Under the pieces are notes generated by a model. The model was given only the letters and a program-made list of their open reading frames with translations. It was not told where the DNA came from and did not search any database. Of a stretch of DNA of 46,173 nucleotides, positions 9,108-18,915 are shown in pieces (position 1 is the first letter of the stretch; every line of letters begins with the position of its first letter). Source of the DNA: an uncultured Synechococcaceae cyanobacterium (GTDB lineage: Bacteria; Cyanobacteriota; Cyanobacteriia; PCC-6307; Cyanobiaceae); assembly GCA_902572395.1 (NCBI GenBank), contig CACGFX010000010.1:1-46173 (forward strand). Direction: 5' to 3'. Made by a program: the position numbers and the translations under genes.

Positions 9108-10580
9108 ATGCAATTTTCCACATTCCAAAAAAATCTAGATAACTGGCAAGGTGCTTCATTAATTTTTGGAGTTTTAGAGGAAGAAATTGCAAGCCAACTT
9201 GAAAACATAAAATTTGTTGTTGATCCAAAATTATTACTAAAAACAGTTACTCAAAAAAAATTCAAAGGAGAAAAAGGAAAAACTCTAAGCTTTGAATTTT
9301 TAGATCAAAAATTAGAAACTTTAATCATAGTTGGTCTTGGCAAATCGAAAGACCTAAAAAAAAGTGATATAGAAAACTCCATAGGAAATCTAATTAGAAA
9401 AACTGTTGATAAAAATGAAAAAATCAGCATCTTGCTACCTTGGGAATTAATAAATTCAAAACTAGAAATAAATCAATTAGCAGAGTCTGCTAGATTATCT
9501 GCCTATAAGGACAATAGATTCAACAAGAAAAAAGATGAAGAGAAAGTGCTTAAAGAAATAGAATTTTTGAATCTAAAAAAATTTGAGAATATTAGCTTTG
9601 AAGAGACAAAAAAAATATGTGAAGGTGTAGAACTAGCAAGAAGACTTGTAGCCGCCCCTCCAAATAGTCTTACGCCCCAGGAAATGTCTATTCAGGCTTC
9701 TCAAATAGCTAAGGATCATGGTTTGGAAGTAAAAATTTTAGAGGCAAAAGATTGTGAAGATTTAGGAATGGGTGCATATTTAGCTGTTGCAAAAGGTTCT
9801 GATCTAGATCCTAAATTTATACATCTTACTTTGAGCTCAGAGGGCCCTATAAAAGAAAAGATTGCGCTTGTTGGAAAGGGTTTAACCTTTGATTCTGGAG
9901 GATACAACCTTAAAGTAGGAGCCTCTCAAATTGAAATGATGAAATATGATATGGGCGGAAGCGCTGCAGTTTTAGGAGCAGCAAAAGCACTTGGAGCAAT
10001 AAAACCAAAGGGATTAGAAATACATTTTATTGTGGCAGCTTGCGAAAACATGATAAATGGATCTGCAGTACATCCTGGAGATGTGGTTAAGGCATCTAAT
10101 GGCAAGACAATTGAAATAAATAACACTGATGCAGAGGGCAGACTCACATTAGCTGATGCTTTAACTTACGCATCCAATTTAAAACCGGATTCAATAATAG
10201 ATCTCGCCACATTAACAGGAGCAATAGTTGTTGCATTAGGAAATGATGTGGCTGGATTCTGGAGCAATAATGATGACCTAGCAAATGACCTAAAAGCTGC
10301 ATCAGCCCAGTCTGGAGAAGAATTATGGCAAATGCCTTTACAAAAATCTTATAAAGAAGGTTTAAAGTCTCATATAGCTGACATGAAAAATACAGGTCCT
10401 AGAGCAGGTGGTTCAATAACTGCTGCTTTGTTTTTAGAGGAATTCTTTGATAAAGAGATTAAATGGGCTCATATTGATATTGCTGGGACTTGTTGGACTG
10501 ATAAGAATAAGGGAATTAATCCATCAGGCGCAACTGGTTTTGGAGTTAAAACACTTGTTCAATGGATTAAAAATAAATAA
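9108..10580 (+). CDS. pepA: Leucyl aminopeptidase (M17)
   Basis: This cytosolic two-metal aminopeptidase removes N-terminal residues from peptides. The 490-residue protein has a variable N-terminal domain and a conserved M17 catalytic domain. Metal and catalytic residues lie in [15 protein letters not shown] (Lys, Asp), [13 protein letters not shown] (Asp) and the family signature [15 protein letters not shown] (Asp, Glu, Arg). It ends with the usual [11 protein letters not shown] and [13 protein letters not shown]. The length is normal. It converges with msrA across an 11-bp gap. Confidence 0.97.
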   Translation: MQFSTFQKNLDNWQGASLIFGVLEEEIASQLENIKFVVDPKLLLKTVTQKKFKGEKGKTLSFEFLDQKLETLIIVGLGKSKDLKKSDIENSIGNLIRKTVDKNEKISILLPWELINSKLEINQLAESARLSAYKDNRFNKKKDEEKVLKEIEFLNLKKFENISFEETKKICEGVELARRLVAAPPNSLTPQEMSIQASQIAKDHGLEVKILEAKDCEDLGMGAYLAVAKGSDLDPKFIHLTLSSEGPIKEKIALVGKGLTFDSGGYNLKVGASQIEMMKYDMGGSAAVLGAAKALGAIKPKGLEIHFIVAACENMINGSAVHPGDVVKASNGKTIEINNTDAEGRLTLADALTYASNLKPDSIIDLATLTGAIVVALGNDVAGFWSNNDDLANDLKAASAQSGEELWQMPLQKSYKEGLKSHIADMKNTGPRAGGSITAALFLEEFFDKEIKWAHIDIAGTCWTDKNKGINPSGATGFGVKTLVQWIKNK

Positions 10581-10591
10581 TTATAGTTAAA

Positions 10592-11194
10592 TCATTCATT
10601 CCAAAGATTTGTTGATCTAGCGTTATCACCCCATAATTTATCCAATCTCTGATCTCTCCCACATGAGAATCTATAGAACTTATATTTTAATTCATTTCTA
10701 TCAGCAAAATCTTGATGATATTCTTCAGCTAACCAAAATCGACCTTTTGATTTTAGTTCTACATAAATTTTTTCTAATGGTACACCCAATTCATTAGAAG
10801 CGGAAACAATTGCATTTGTTGCATCACTTTTCTCAGTTGCATCTTTGAAAAAGATCACTGGCCTGTAAGAATTTCCACGATCACAAAATTGACCCTTGCC
10901 GTCCAGAGGATCAATATTTCTGAAATACAGCCTAAGTATCTCAGGTAAAGTTACAAATTTGGAATCATAGTTTACCAAAACCACTTCCTGATGTCCTTCA
11001 TGATTTTCGTAAGTAGGATTTTGCAAATCTCCACCTGAATAGCCACTTTGTACAAAATTTATCCCCTTTAATGACTCTAAATCATGTTCTAAACACCAAA
11101 AACAACCTCCTGCAAGAATCAATTCCTCTGCAAAAGCGTTTACAGGGTTAACAAATATTGAAAGAGCAACTATTAGAGATAAGAAGTATTTCAT
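10592..11194 (-). CDS. msrA: Peptide methionine (S)-S-oxide reductase MsrA, predicted exported
   Basis: MsrA reduces S-methionine sulfoxide in oxidised proteins. The 200-residue protein contains the active-site motif GGCFWC (about residues 29-34) and GYSGG, NPTYENHEGHQEVV and AEEYHQDF. Unlike most cytosolic MsrA proteins it starts with a signal-peptide-like segment: MKYF, a hydrophobic core, then NAFA. It therefore probably acts in the periplasm or thylakoid lumen. It lies 16 bp downstream of lpxB on the same strand but is functionally unrelated. Confidence 0.94.
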   Translation of the reverse strand: MKYFLSLIVALSIFVNPVNAFAEELILAGGCFWCLEHDLESLKGINFVQSGYSGGDLQNPTYENHEGHQEVVLVNYDSKFVTLPEILRLYFRNIDPLDGKGQFCDRGNSYRPVIFFKDATEKSDATNAIVSASNELGVPLEKIYVELKSKGRFWLAEEYHQDFADRNELKYKFYRFSCGRDQRLDKLWGDNARSTNLWNE

Positions 11195-11210
11195 TTTTTT
11201 ATTATAAAGT

Positions 11211-12389
11211 TCAAATAATAGAATTAATAATTTCTTTAGCAGCTCTCTGGACTACGCCCTCTTCTCCTAATTCTTTTTTTAAAAAAGCATAACCTTTTTT
11301 AATTTTAATTTTTTCTGACTTTCCTTCAAGAATCCTACAAGATTTGGAAAAAATTTTCTTTTCGTCAAACTCTCTTTGCACAAACTCAGGGATTATTAAT
11401 TTATTAACTAACAAATTTACAGGAGAGATAAATCTTACTTTGAAATTAAGAATTTTTTTAGCAATAAAAGCAGTTACCCTACTTACTCTATAACCAACAA
11501 TCTGTGGGATCCCATATAAAGCTAATTCCATATTAACTGTCCCAGATTTACAAAGAGCAATTTTAGTAAGCGAATAAATATAAGGCTTTAATTTTGCACA
11601 ATCTTTTTGAGAGATCACAAATCCTTTAACTTGATATTTTCTCAAGGCTTTTTTGAATATTTCATCAAAAGCAATCCGACAGGAGGGGATATAGACAACT
11701 AAACTTGGATATTTTTGTTGTAATTTTTTAGCCGATCTCATAAAAGTAGGTAATATATATCTCAATTCTTGAGGTCTTGATGCGGGCATTAAAAGTATGA
11801 TGTTTTGATCTGAGCGAAGTTTTAGAATAGTTCTAGAATATTTCTTTAGAGGAAGTTTTTTTGTCAAATCAATCATTGGATGTCCAACCCACAAAACATT
11901 GCCGCCCCTCTTTTTATAGAATGCTGCTTCTTTCTTGAAAATCGCAAAAATTTTATCAGAAAACTTTATTAGATTTGTTGTAGTATTATTACCGACCCTC
12001 CAAGCCCATTCTTGAGGAGCAATATAGTAAAAAATTGGAATTTTAGTCTTCGATTTTTTTAATTTTGTTCCAATTTTTATATTTGGACCCATATAGTCAA
12101 TCAAAATTAAGCAATCTGGAGGATATCTTTTTAAAAATTTATAAAATCTTCTTTGAATTATTATTGTTGGAATAATAAGAGGTAAAGCCTCCCAAATTCC
12201 TATTGCACTAATTGATGTAGTATCTTGAAGAATTTTTACACCTTCTTTCCTCATCCTTTCCCCGCCTAATCCGCAAATTTCTAAATCTATAGACCTTTTT
12301 TTAGCTTCATCTAATAATGCTTTTGATAACAAACTTCCGTGCAAATCTCCAGAGACTTCGCCAGTACTTATAAATATCTTTTTATTCAT
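11211..12389 (-). CDS. lpxB: Lipid-A-disaccharide synthase
   Basis: LpxB (GT19) condenses UDP-2,3-diacylglucosamine with lipid X to form the lipid A disaccharide at the inner membrane face. The 392-residue protein begins KIFISTGEVSGDLHG, the standard GT19 opening. It also has GLGGERMRKEG, IDYMGPNIKIG, YIAPQEWAWR and the donor-site segment LCKSGTVNMELALYGIPQIVGYR. Its start overlaps the lpxA stop by 4 bp, implying translational coupling. It is the last lipid A gene of the cluster. Confidence 0.96.
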   Translation of the reverse strand: MNKKIFISTGEVSGDLHGSLLSKALLDEAKKRSIDLEICGLGGERMRKEGVKILQDTTSISAIGIWEALPLIIPTIIIQRRFYKFLKRYPPDCLILIDYMGPNIKIGTKLKKSKTKIPIFYYIAPQEWAWRVGNNTTTNLIKFSDKIFAIFKKEAAFYKKRGGNVLWVGHPMIDLTKKLPLKKYSRTILKLRSDQNIILLMPASRPQELRYILPTFMRSAKKLQQKYPSLVVYIPSCRIAFDEIFKKALRKYQVKGFVISQKDCAKLKPYIYSLTKIALCKSGTVNMELALYGIPQIVGYRVSRVTAFIAKKILNFKVRFISPVNLLVNKLIIPEFVQREFDEKKIFSKSCRILEGKSEKIKIKKGYAFLKKELGEEGVVQRAAKEIINSII

Positions 12390-13234
12390 ACATTCACTAC
12401 AGGCATTGGTCCTCTTCTTTCTTTAGATATTGATTCTTTTAAAAAACTACATAATTTTAAAGATGAAAGATCTAATTCTCCTTTCATTATTTTTTCTAAT
12501 GAATTTGAAATCGCATCATTAGATTTAAAGAGGAAATTCCAAGTAGTTTGCAAAAGTTTTAAATCTTTATTTTCCATTAAACCACTTCTCTTAATTCCAA
12601 TCCTATTTAAACCTCTCAATCTTCCTGGATGCCCTTCGGCCAAGCAGAAAGGAGGTACATCTCTATCTACTCTAGTCATCCCTCCAATCATTGCTAAATA
12701 TCCAATATGTACAAACTGATGAATACCTAAACAACCGCCAATAATAGCTTTATCTTCAATCTTTACATGGCCTGCAACTTGAACACTATTTGATAAAACT
12801 ATCCTATTACCAAGTTCACAATTATGGCCGATATGAGTGTAAGCCATCAACAAATTATTATTTCCAATAATTGTTTTTTCGCCTTCATCAGTTGCCTTAT
12901 TAATAGTTACACATTCTCTAAAAGTATTATTATCTCCAATAATTACTTCAGTATGGGCCCCTTTATATTTAAGGTCCTGGGGATCAAGACCTATAAAAAC
13001 ACTAGGGAAAACCTTATTGTTAATACCAATTTGAGTTCTTCCTGAAATAACAGCATTCTGGCCTATTTCAGTTCCTTTCCCGATAGTCACATCAGGACCG
13101 ATAATAGCTCCTTGAGAGACAATAACCCCTTCATGTAATTCGGCACTTGGATCAACAAAAGCATTTGGGTGCACTTTTACGCCACTAAATCTTGAGTTAA
13201 ATTTGTTATTTTTATGATCCATATCCCTAATCAA
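12386..13234 (-). CDS. lpxA: UDP-N-acetylglucosamine O-acyltransferase
   Basis: LpxA transfers a 3-hydroxyacyl chain to UDP-GlcNAc, the first lipid A step. The 282-residue protein consists of left-handed beta-helix hexapeptide repeats ([20 protein letters not shown] and others) and a helical C-terminus. The catalytic His lies in [11 protein letters not shown], and [12 protein letters not shown] and [12 protein letters not shown] are typical. The ATG at 13234 overlaps the fabZ stop by 8 bp; a second in-frame ATG at 13222 would leave no overlap and is an alternative start. The 3' end overlaps lpxB by 4 bp. Confidence 0.96.
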   Translation of the reverse strand: MIRDMDHKNNKFNSRFSGVKVHPNAFVDPSAELHEGVIVSQGAIIGPDVTIGKGTEIGQNAVISGRTQIGINNKVFPSVFIGLDPQDLKYKGAHTEVIIGDNNTFRECVTINKATDEGEKTIIGNNNLLMAYTHIGHNCELGNRIVLSNSVQVAGHVKIEDKAIIGGCLGIHQFVHIGYLAMIGGMTRVDRDVPPFCLAEGHPGRLRGLNRIGIKRSGLMENKDLKLLQTTWNFLFKSNDAISNSLEKIMKGELDLSSLKLCSFLKESISKERRGPMPVVNV

Positions 13235-13685
13235 CTAATGAAAACATTAATTCTCCAGCACAAACCAACTTCCCATCAACGTGCGCCTCACCTTTAACCT
13301 TCCCAAATCTTTGTCTTTTAATAGACAATAACTCACAAGAAATTATCAATTGATCTCCTGGCACAACTGGTTTCCTGAATTTAACATTATTGATTCCAGC
13401 AAAGACGAAAAGTCCTTTAGGAAGATCAGGCATTTGCGTTACAATTATTCCACCAACTTGAGCCATTGATTCAACAATAAGAACCCCAGGCATCAATGGT
13501 CTCTCAGGAAAATGTCCCTGAAATTGAGGCTCATTTATAGTAACATTTTTTACTGCAACTGCTTTCTCCCCAGGAATATGCTCTATTACTTTGTCCACAA
13601 GTGCGAAAGGATATCTGTGAGGTAACAAACCTAGTATTTGCTCAGAGGAAAGTTGATTATTTTCAATGGATAATTTTTTTTCCAA
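13227..13685 (-). CDS. fabZ: 3-hydroxyacyl-[acyl-carrier-protein] dehydratase
   Basis: FabZ dehydrates 3-hydroxyacyl-ACP in fatty-acid elongation and competes with LpxA for the 3-hydroxyacyl-ACP pool. The 152-residue hot-dog-fold protein has the active-site His in [11 protein letters not shown], the [20 protein letters not shown] helix with the catalytic Glu, and a normal length. It is placed between lpxC (17 bp upstream) and lpxA (8-bp overlap), the classical arrangement linking fatty-acid and lipid A synthesis. Confidence 0.97.
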   Translation of the reverse strand: MEKKLSIENNQLSSEQILGLLPHRYPFALVDKVIEHIPGEKAVAVKNVTINEPQFQGHFPERPLMPGVLIVESMAQVGGIIVTQMPDLPKGLFVFAGINNVKFRKPVVPGDQLIISCELLSIKRQRFGKVKGEAHVDGKLVCAGELMFSLVD

Positions 13686-13702
13686 AACAATTAAAGATAA
13701 AG

Positions 13703-14539
13703 TTAATTTGTTAGCGATGAGGCCAATAAAGCATTTAAAGAATGTGATCCTTTATAAACTAAAATTTGAGCCTTAGGTAACCCTACCAAAGCCAAGTCCC
13801 CAATTAGGTCTAAAATTTTATGTCTTATTGGTTCATTATCAAATCTTAATGGTGGATTAACCCATTTATCACCGTCACAAACAAGAGCATTTTCCAAACT
13901 TCCACCTTTTATTAATCCAAGTTCACTTAACTCTTGAAATTGATCTTTAAAACCAAATGTTCTAGCAGGAGCAATCATTTCAACAAAATTTTTTGGATTT
14001 AAGTCAATCACAAAAGTTTGATTTCCAATTGCTTTATAAGCAAAATTTATTGTGGATATAATTGTAGTTTTTTTAGAAGGGGTTGCTGCTATTACTGAGC
14101 CTTCTTTATGTAAAATTATTGATTTATTAATCTCTTGAAAGAAATTATCTGGTCTAGGTGCCTTTCTTATCCCTACTTCTTCAAAATCTTTAACCCACTG
14201 GATTGCTGATCCATCTAAAAGAGGAATCTCTTTCCCATCAACCTCAATATGAATGTAACTTAACCCACACCCAGCCATTGATGATAGTAAATGCTCAATA
14301 GTATATAAATTTCGGACTCCCAATTTAACCGCCGTACAAAGCATGGTACTTCCAATTAAATCCTGAGTTAACTTAAAAATCTCGCCAGGTTTATCCTTGA
14401 AAGAAACATAATATCCTTCTTTTTCATAAGGAGAAATTGTAACTCTTGTTTTTTCTCCACTATGAAGGCCTATACCTTCTCTGGAGATAACACCAGCCAA
14501 GGTATAGCAGAAATCATAATTAGTAGGCCAAGAAAACAC
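13703..14539 (-). CDS. lpxC: UDP-3-O-acyl-N-acetylglucosamine deacetylase
   Basis: LpxC is the Zn-dependent deacetylase that commits precursors to lipid A. The 278-residue protein has the zinc and active-site elements [11 protein letters not shown] (His), [19 protein letters not shown] (His and Asp) and a terminal GSHSLNALL (His). The start is a GTG immediately after the bamA stop codon (TAA then GTG, no gap), so translation is probably coupled. It is followed by fabZ after 17 bp. The protein is slightly shorter than proteobacterial LpxC, as expected for cyanobacteria. Confidence 0.95.
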   Translation of the reverse strand: MFSWPTNYDFCYTLAGVISREGIGLHSGEKTRVTISPYEKEGYYVSFKDKPGEIFKLTQDLIGSTMLCTAVKLGVRNLYTIEHLLSSMAGCGLSYIHIEVDGKEIPLLDGSAIQWVKDFEEVGIRKAPRPDNFFQEINKSIILHKEGSVIAATPSKKTTIISTINFAYKAIGNQTFVIDLNPKNFVEMIAPARTFGFKDQFQELSELGLIKGGSLENALVCDGDKWVNPPLRFDNEPIRHKILDLIGDLALVGLPKAQILVYKGSHSLNALLASSLTN

Positions 14540-16672
14540 TTAAAACTTCCATCCAACTCCAAGTGTATATCTCCAATCTCCACTTAGGTCCTTACTAGCG
14601 ACATCTAACCTTAATGGCCCAATTGGCGTTTTTACTCCAATCCCTCCTCCAAGCGAATAACCAGAACCAGATTTCTGTAATAATTTGCCAGGTTTCCCTG
14701 GAACATCATTTTGAGATCCTAAGTCACTTCCTGCATCAACAAATAAAGCTCCGGATATCATTCTCCAAACAGGAAATCTATATTCTGCAGTACCTTCAAC
14801 AAAACTTTTACTTACAGCTAAATCACAAGATCCCCACCCTCTAACTGATGATGTTCCTCCCATACAAAATGATTCATATGGAGGCAGTTCCCCAAGAATA
14901 GTTCCAGCCTTAAATTGAAAACCAATAGTTTGAGGACAATCTTCACTAGTAGCTTTACTAGATTTACATGCTTTAGTTAAATTGATCAGTTTTGTGGGTA
15001 TAAAATAAGAATATGATGCCCTCATTCTATTAAAAGTTGGAGAATTTTTTCCCATTGAAACAAATTGTTCAGTACCAAAAGTAAATTTATTTCCTGCAGT
15101 TGGGTTAATGGAACTGTTCAAATTATTTCTAGAAGCACTCGCGATAACACTCACTAATATATTTTCTTCAGGGCATGAACCATCATTTGGAGTAAATCCA
15201 ATACAAATAATATCATTTATATTTCCTGTTGTTGGAGTTTTATCACCATAAGGTTTTTTATTGCCATCACCATCAATCATCTTTACTTTCTTAAAGTTCA
15301 TTCCTGCAAGAACTCTCCATTTAGCGACCTTAAATGGATCTCCACCATTTAATGGCCTTGAAAAAGAAAATCCACCTCCTGTTTTTTCTAAAACTATTGA
15401 CGAAAAAGTATCAGAGGTTGAAGTAGTAGTATCATCTACTGCGTATATGCGCCCATTTTTTTCACTTTTAAATTCTTGTGGATAATCTCTGCTTAAAAAA
15501 AGATTTGTTCTAAAAGATGTTTTATGTTTATCTCCTTTAATCCATGGATCAGATAATGAAAAATTATAGGTGGTTGAATATTCTCCGAAATTTAGATTCA
15601 AATTTGTAGACCATGCTCTTCCTAGAGTATTTGTTTCCTGCAAACCAATTGAGGCGAAGATACCTGAACCATTGCTATATCCAATTCCACCGGTCAATGA
15701 TCCTGTTCTTTGTTCGCTCAAGTCTAAAAAAATTATGACTTTACCAGGATTTAAATTGTCAGGACCAAGGGAAACTTTTACATCATCAAATAATGATGTG
15801 GCATATAGTCTACCGATATCAGCTTCCAAAATTTTTCTATTAAAAATGGTACCAGGTTGTGTTTTTAATTCTCTCTTTATGACCCAATCTTTTGTTTTCC
15901 CTTTTCTAGGTTTTCCATCAATAACAAATTCACCATCAGAATCGGGGAATCTTATTTTTACGTCAGATATAATACCCTCAGAAACTTTTAATGTTACTAC
16001 TCCGTTTTCAGAGATTCTATCGGGGCCACTAATCCTAACTAAAGAATAACCCTCTTTTTCATAACGTTTTTTTATTATTTCTATCTTATTTTGAAATTCA
16101 TTTAAGTTAAGAGTTGTCCCATAAAAATTATTAAAAATATCATCAACATATTTATCAGAAATTACAGAGTTTTTTGGTTTAATTTCAACTTTTTTCAAAA
16201 TTGGATTAGGCACTACATTTACTATTAGCCTGACACCTAGTGGCCCATCTTGAGACTTTATTTTAACTCCTGAAAACCAACCACTAGCATAAATTGCGTT
16301 GAGGTCTTGATTTAAAATTCGATTATCAACAATACTTCCAGGCTTTATGCTCATAGAATCATATGCAGCCAATTCAAGTTTTCTACCCTCAGGATGATTT
16401 TCCCAACCTGCGATTATTATTTCTGAGATAACAACACTTTCTTCATTAATTTCATTCTTATTTTCAGCAAGAAGAATTTTCTTCTCTTTTTTGAAATCAT
16501 TAACTTGAAAAAAAACGTTATTAATGTTTACTATTTCTAAGTTTTTTATTGATTGATCAAAGTCACTTGGCAAATACTTAGCAGCAAGACCTGAATTATT
16601 TGATATCAAGATCAATGGAGTGCAGGCAACATTTGTGAAAACCTTTCCAAATTTTAAAAAATGTTTTTGCAT
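14540..16672 (-). CDS. bamA: BamA/Omp85-type outer membrane protein assembly factor
   Basis: BamA inserts beta-barrel proteins into the outer membrane. The 710-residue protein begins with a short basic and hydrophobic stretch that may act as a signal. A spacer and POTRA-like repeats follow (for example SIKPGSIVDNRILNQDLNAIYASGWF and TQPGTIFNRKILEADIGRLY). From about residue 330 there is a 16-strand-type barrel beginning RTGSLTGGIGYSNGSG. The Omp85 signature appears as SSVRGWG, and the protein ends in WKF, the terminal aromatic expected of an outer-membrane barrel. Three POTRA-like units fit the cyanobacterial subtype. It lies 45 bp downstream of purC and abuts lpxC. Confidence 0.93.
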   Translation of the reverse strand: MQKHFLKFGKVFTNVACTPLILISNNSGLAAKYLPSDFDQSIKNLEIVNINNVFFQVNDFKKEKKILLAENKNEINEESVVISEIIIAGWENHPEGRKLELAAYDSMSIKPGSIVDNRILNQDLNAIYASGWFSGVKIKSQDGPLGVRLIVNVVPNPILKKVEIKPKNSVISDKYVDDIFNNFYGTTLNLNEFQNKIEIIKKRYEKEGYSLVRISGPDRISENGVVTLKVSEGIISDVKIRFPDSDGEFVIDGKPRKGKTKDWVIKRELKTQPGTIFNRKILEADIGRLYATSLFDDVKVSLGPDNLNPGKVIIFLDLSEQRTGSLTGGIGYSNGSGIFASIGLQETNTLGRAWSTNLNLNFGEYSTTYNFSLSDPWIKGDKHKTSFRTNLFLSRDYPQEFKSEKNGRIYAVDDTTTSTSDTFSSIVLEKTGGGFSFSRPLNGGDPFKVAKWRVLAGMNFKKVKMIDGDGNKKPYGDKTPTTGNINDIICIGFTPNDGSCPEENILVSVIASASRNNLNSSINPTAGNKFTFGTEQFVSMGKNSPTFNRMRASYSYFIPTKLINLTKACKSSKATSEDCPQTIGFQFKAGTILGELPPYESFCMGGTSSVRGWGSCDLAVSKSFVEGTAEYRFPVWRMISGALFVDAGSDLGSQNDVPGKPGKLLQKSGSGYSLGGGIGVKTPIGPLRLDVASKDLSGDWRYTLGVGWKF

Positions 16673-16717
16673 AGTATTTTTGATTAAGATTAATAAGTCA
16701 TTATTTATTCAGTTAGG

Positions 16718-17446
16718 TTAAAGATAATCGTTAATTCTTTGGTTAATTTCACTATAAGCTTCAATTAAACCACCTAAATCATTCCTAAATCTATCTTTAT
16801 CTAGGCTTACAATTGTATCATTTTTTTGGTTTAGATCCCACAATCTACAATTATCAGGACTTATTTCATCTCCTAGAAGAATATTATTTTTAAGATCATA
16901 ACCAAATTCCAATTTGAAATCCACAAGATGAAGTTGAATATTTTTAAAAAAACTTTTCAGGATTTTATTAACTTTTAAAGTTAAATTAGTTATAAATTCT
17001 AAATCATCTGAGCTTAATATGTTCATTAATTCAATTCTATCTTTTGTAATAAGGGGATCATTAAGTTCATCATTTTTAAGATAGATATCAATTAGAGGTT
17101 TTGATAGGAAGGTTCCAGGTTTGATAGTCGTTTGTTTACACAAAGAACCATAAGCAGTATTTCTAAGAACAATTTCTAATGGAATTACTTTTATTTTTTT
17201 TGCAATCATTATATTTTCATTTTCAAGTTCAATAAAATGAGTTGGAATATTGTTCTTAATGAGAATCTCAAAAATTCTTGCACTTATTAAGCAATTAAGT
17301 TTGCCTTTACCTTCAAATTTTTCTTTTTTCAATGCATTAAAAGCTGTAGCATCATCCTTGAATTCAATTCTTACTTTTTCTACATCATCATGAGTAAATA
17401 CTTTTTTTGCTTTCCCTTCATAAATCAACTCATATTTATTATTCAT
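16718..17446 (-). CDS. purC: SAICAR synthetase
   Basis: Phosphoribosylaminoimidazole-succinocarboxamide synthase ligates aspartate to CAIR in purine synthesis. The 242-residue protein opens ELIYEGKAKKVF, has FKDDATAFN, the signature EIVLRNTAYGSL, and the substrate-binding LVDFKLEFGYD and ILLGDEISPDNCRLW. It is the first gene of the minus-strand run leading into bamA-lpxC-fabZ-lpxA-lpxB. It faces purD across a 133-bp divergent spacer, so purine genes may share that promoter region. Confidence 0.97.
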   Translation of the reverse strand: MNNKYELIYEGKAKKVFTHDDVEKVRIEFKDDATAFNALKKEKFEGKGKLNCLISARIFEILIKNNIPTHFIELENENIMIAKKIKVIPLEIVLRNTAYGSLCKQTTIKPGTFLSKPLIDIYLKNDELNDPLITKDRIELMNILSSDDLEFITNLTLKVNKILKSFFKNIQLHLVDFKLEFGYDLKNNILLGDEISPDNCRLWDLNQKNDTIVSLDKDRFRNDLGGLIEAYSEINQRINDYL

Positions 17447-17579
17447 TAACTTAATACCTCATTATTATTACTAAAGTACTTTTTATAATTAACATATTTA
17501 TTAGAGATCAACTTCAAATGATTTTATTTCATTTTAACTGATTATTAATCGAAACCTCATAACCTTAAAAAACAAATAT
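17447..17579. promoter_or_regulatory. Divergent purC/purD promoter region
   Basis: This 133-bp, very AT-rich spacer separates two divergently transcribed purine genes and must hold both promoters. I see AT-rich -10-like hexamers but no -35 or operator strong enough to place. I see no PurBox-like pair and no riboswitch-like fold. Confidence 0.45.
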
Positions 17580-18911
17580 ATGGGAATTAATTCACCTAGT
17601 TCTAGAAACTTTATTAGATTAGAAAATATTTTAATTATTGGGAGTGGCGGGAGAGAAAACTCTTTAGCTTGGGCTATTCAAAAAAATTCATTAGTTAAAA
17701 AAGTTTATTTAATACCTGGTAACGCTGGTTCAGAAAGAATAAATAAATGTGAAAGAATAAATATTGATATAAATAATAAAAATGAACTAGTCGAGAAGCT
17801 TGATTTTTTTAAGATAGATTTAGTCGTTATTGGACCAGAAATACCTTTGGCAAATGGATTAGCTGATTTTCTTCGAAAAAAGGATTTTAAGGTGTTTGGT
17901 CCTAATAAAGATGGAGCAAAACTAGAATTTAGCAAATCTTGGGCGAAGGAATTTATGCAAGATGCAAATATTCCAACTGCAAACTTTTGGAAAGTCAATT
18001 CTTTAGAAGAAGCTAAAAAAATTATTAATTCATCATCAATTCCACTTGTAGTAAAAGCTGATGGTTTAGCTTCAGGTAAAGGTGTTTTTATTCCTAATAC
18101 AAAAGATGAATGTTTTAAAGCAGCAGAGACAATTTTTAATGGAAAATTTGGCAACTCTGGTAATGTAGTGGTTCTAGAAGAGAAAATTCAAGGGCCAGAA
18201 GTTTCAGTTTTTGCTTTATGCGATGGAAAGAGATATACAATACTTCCTACAGCCCAAGATCACAAAAGACTTAATGAAAAAGATAAAGGTCCAAATACAG
18301 GAGGTATGGGGGCTTATTCTCCTGCCCCATTATTAACAGAAGATTACCTTGATAGAATTATCAAAGAGATAATTGAACCTACAATAAATGAGCTAAATAA
18401 AAGAAATATTGAATATAGAGGCGTAATTTATTTTGGGTTAATGATCACAAAATCTGGGCCCAAGGTTATAGAATATAATTGTAGATTTGGGGATCCAGAA
18501 TGCCAAACAATAATGCCCTTGATGGATCAAAATTTTGTATTTCTTTTAGAAAAATGCTCAATGGGAAGTTTAACTGGTGACGAAAAAATTAATACTTCTG
18601 ATAAAGTTAGTGGTTGCGTAATAGCGACCTCCAAAGGTTATCCTCACGAATATAAAACTGGCTATCAAATAAAAATAGGTAAGATTGATTCAACTGATTG
18701 TCAAATTTTTGATTCAGGTACATCTTTTAGTGAAAGTGGGAAATTATTAACTGCTGGAGGAAGAGTCTTAAGTATTGTCTGTCAAGATAAAGACTTCGAT
18801 ACAGTTTTTGAAAAAGCCTACAAAAATTTAAAAGAAATTCATTTTGAGGGTATTTACTTTAGACATGACATAGGTCATCAAGTGAGAAAAAACTTTTCTA
18901 AGGAGAATTAA
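17580..18911 (+). CDS. purD: Phosphoribosylamine-glycine ligase (GARS)
   Basis: PurD ligates glycine to phosphoribosylamine (ATP-grasp family). The 443-residue protein has ILIIGSGGRENSLAWAI (usually GGREHALAW; here Asn replaces His), VVIGPEIPLANGLAD, the ATP-grasp loop VVKADGLASGKGV, and the metal/ATP region IEYNCRFGDPECQ. It carries about 15 residues before the first beta strand compared with typical PurD; the ATG at 17580 is the only clear start. It ends 4 bp before nblS, and the nblS ribosome binding site overlaps its last codons. Confidence 0.96.
   Translation: MGINSPSSRNFIRLENILIIGSGGRENSLAWAIQKNSLVKKVYLIPGNAGSERINKCERINIDINNKNELVEKLDFFKIDLVVIGPEIPLANGLADFLRKKDFKVFGPNKDGAKLEFSKSWAKEFMQDANIPTANFWKVNSLEEAKKIINSSSIPLVVKADGLASGKGVFIPNTKDECFKAAETIFNGKFGNSGNVVVLEEKIQGPEVSVFALCDGKRYTILPTAQDHKRLNEKDKGPNTGGMGAYSPAPLLTEDYLDRIIKEIIEPTINELNKRNIEYRGVIYFGLMITKSGPKVIEYNCRFGDPECQTIMPLMDQNFVFLLEKCSMGSLTGDEKINTSDKVSGCVIATSKGYPHEYKTGYQIKIGKIDSTDCQIFDSGTSFSESGKLLTAGGRVLSIVCQDKDFDTVFEKAYKNLKEIHFEGIYFRHDIGHQVRKNFSKEN
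18899..18906 (+). promoter_or_regulatory. Shine-Dalgarno for nblS
   Basis: CTAAGGAG lies in the last codons of purD and ends 9 bases before the ATG at 18916. Strong Shine-Dalgarno sequences are uncommon in this window, so it supports the upstream ATG over the later in-frame ATG (MNTNYW) and suggests coupling to purD. Confidence 0.55.
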
Positions 18912-18915
18912 GCTT

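Noticed and set aside
12339..12719. 126-codon open frame opposite the lpxA/lpxB junction
   Set aside because: It overlaps two well-supported genes completely and has no motif; treated as a shadow.
15570..16049. 159-codon open frame opposite bamA (+ strand)
   Set aside because: It lies entirely inside bamA, which has clear family motifs; its composition shows no recognisable domain. The same holds for other frames opposite lpxB, purD, nblS and the flavoprotein.
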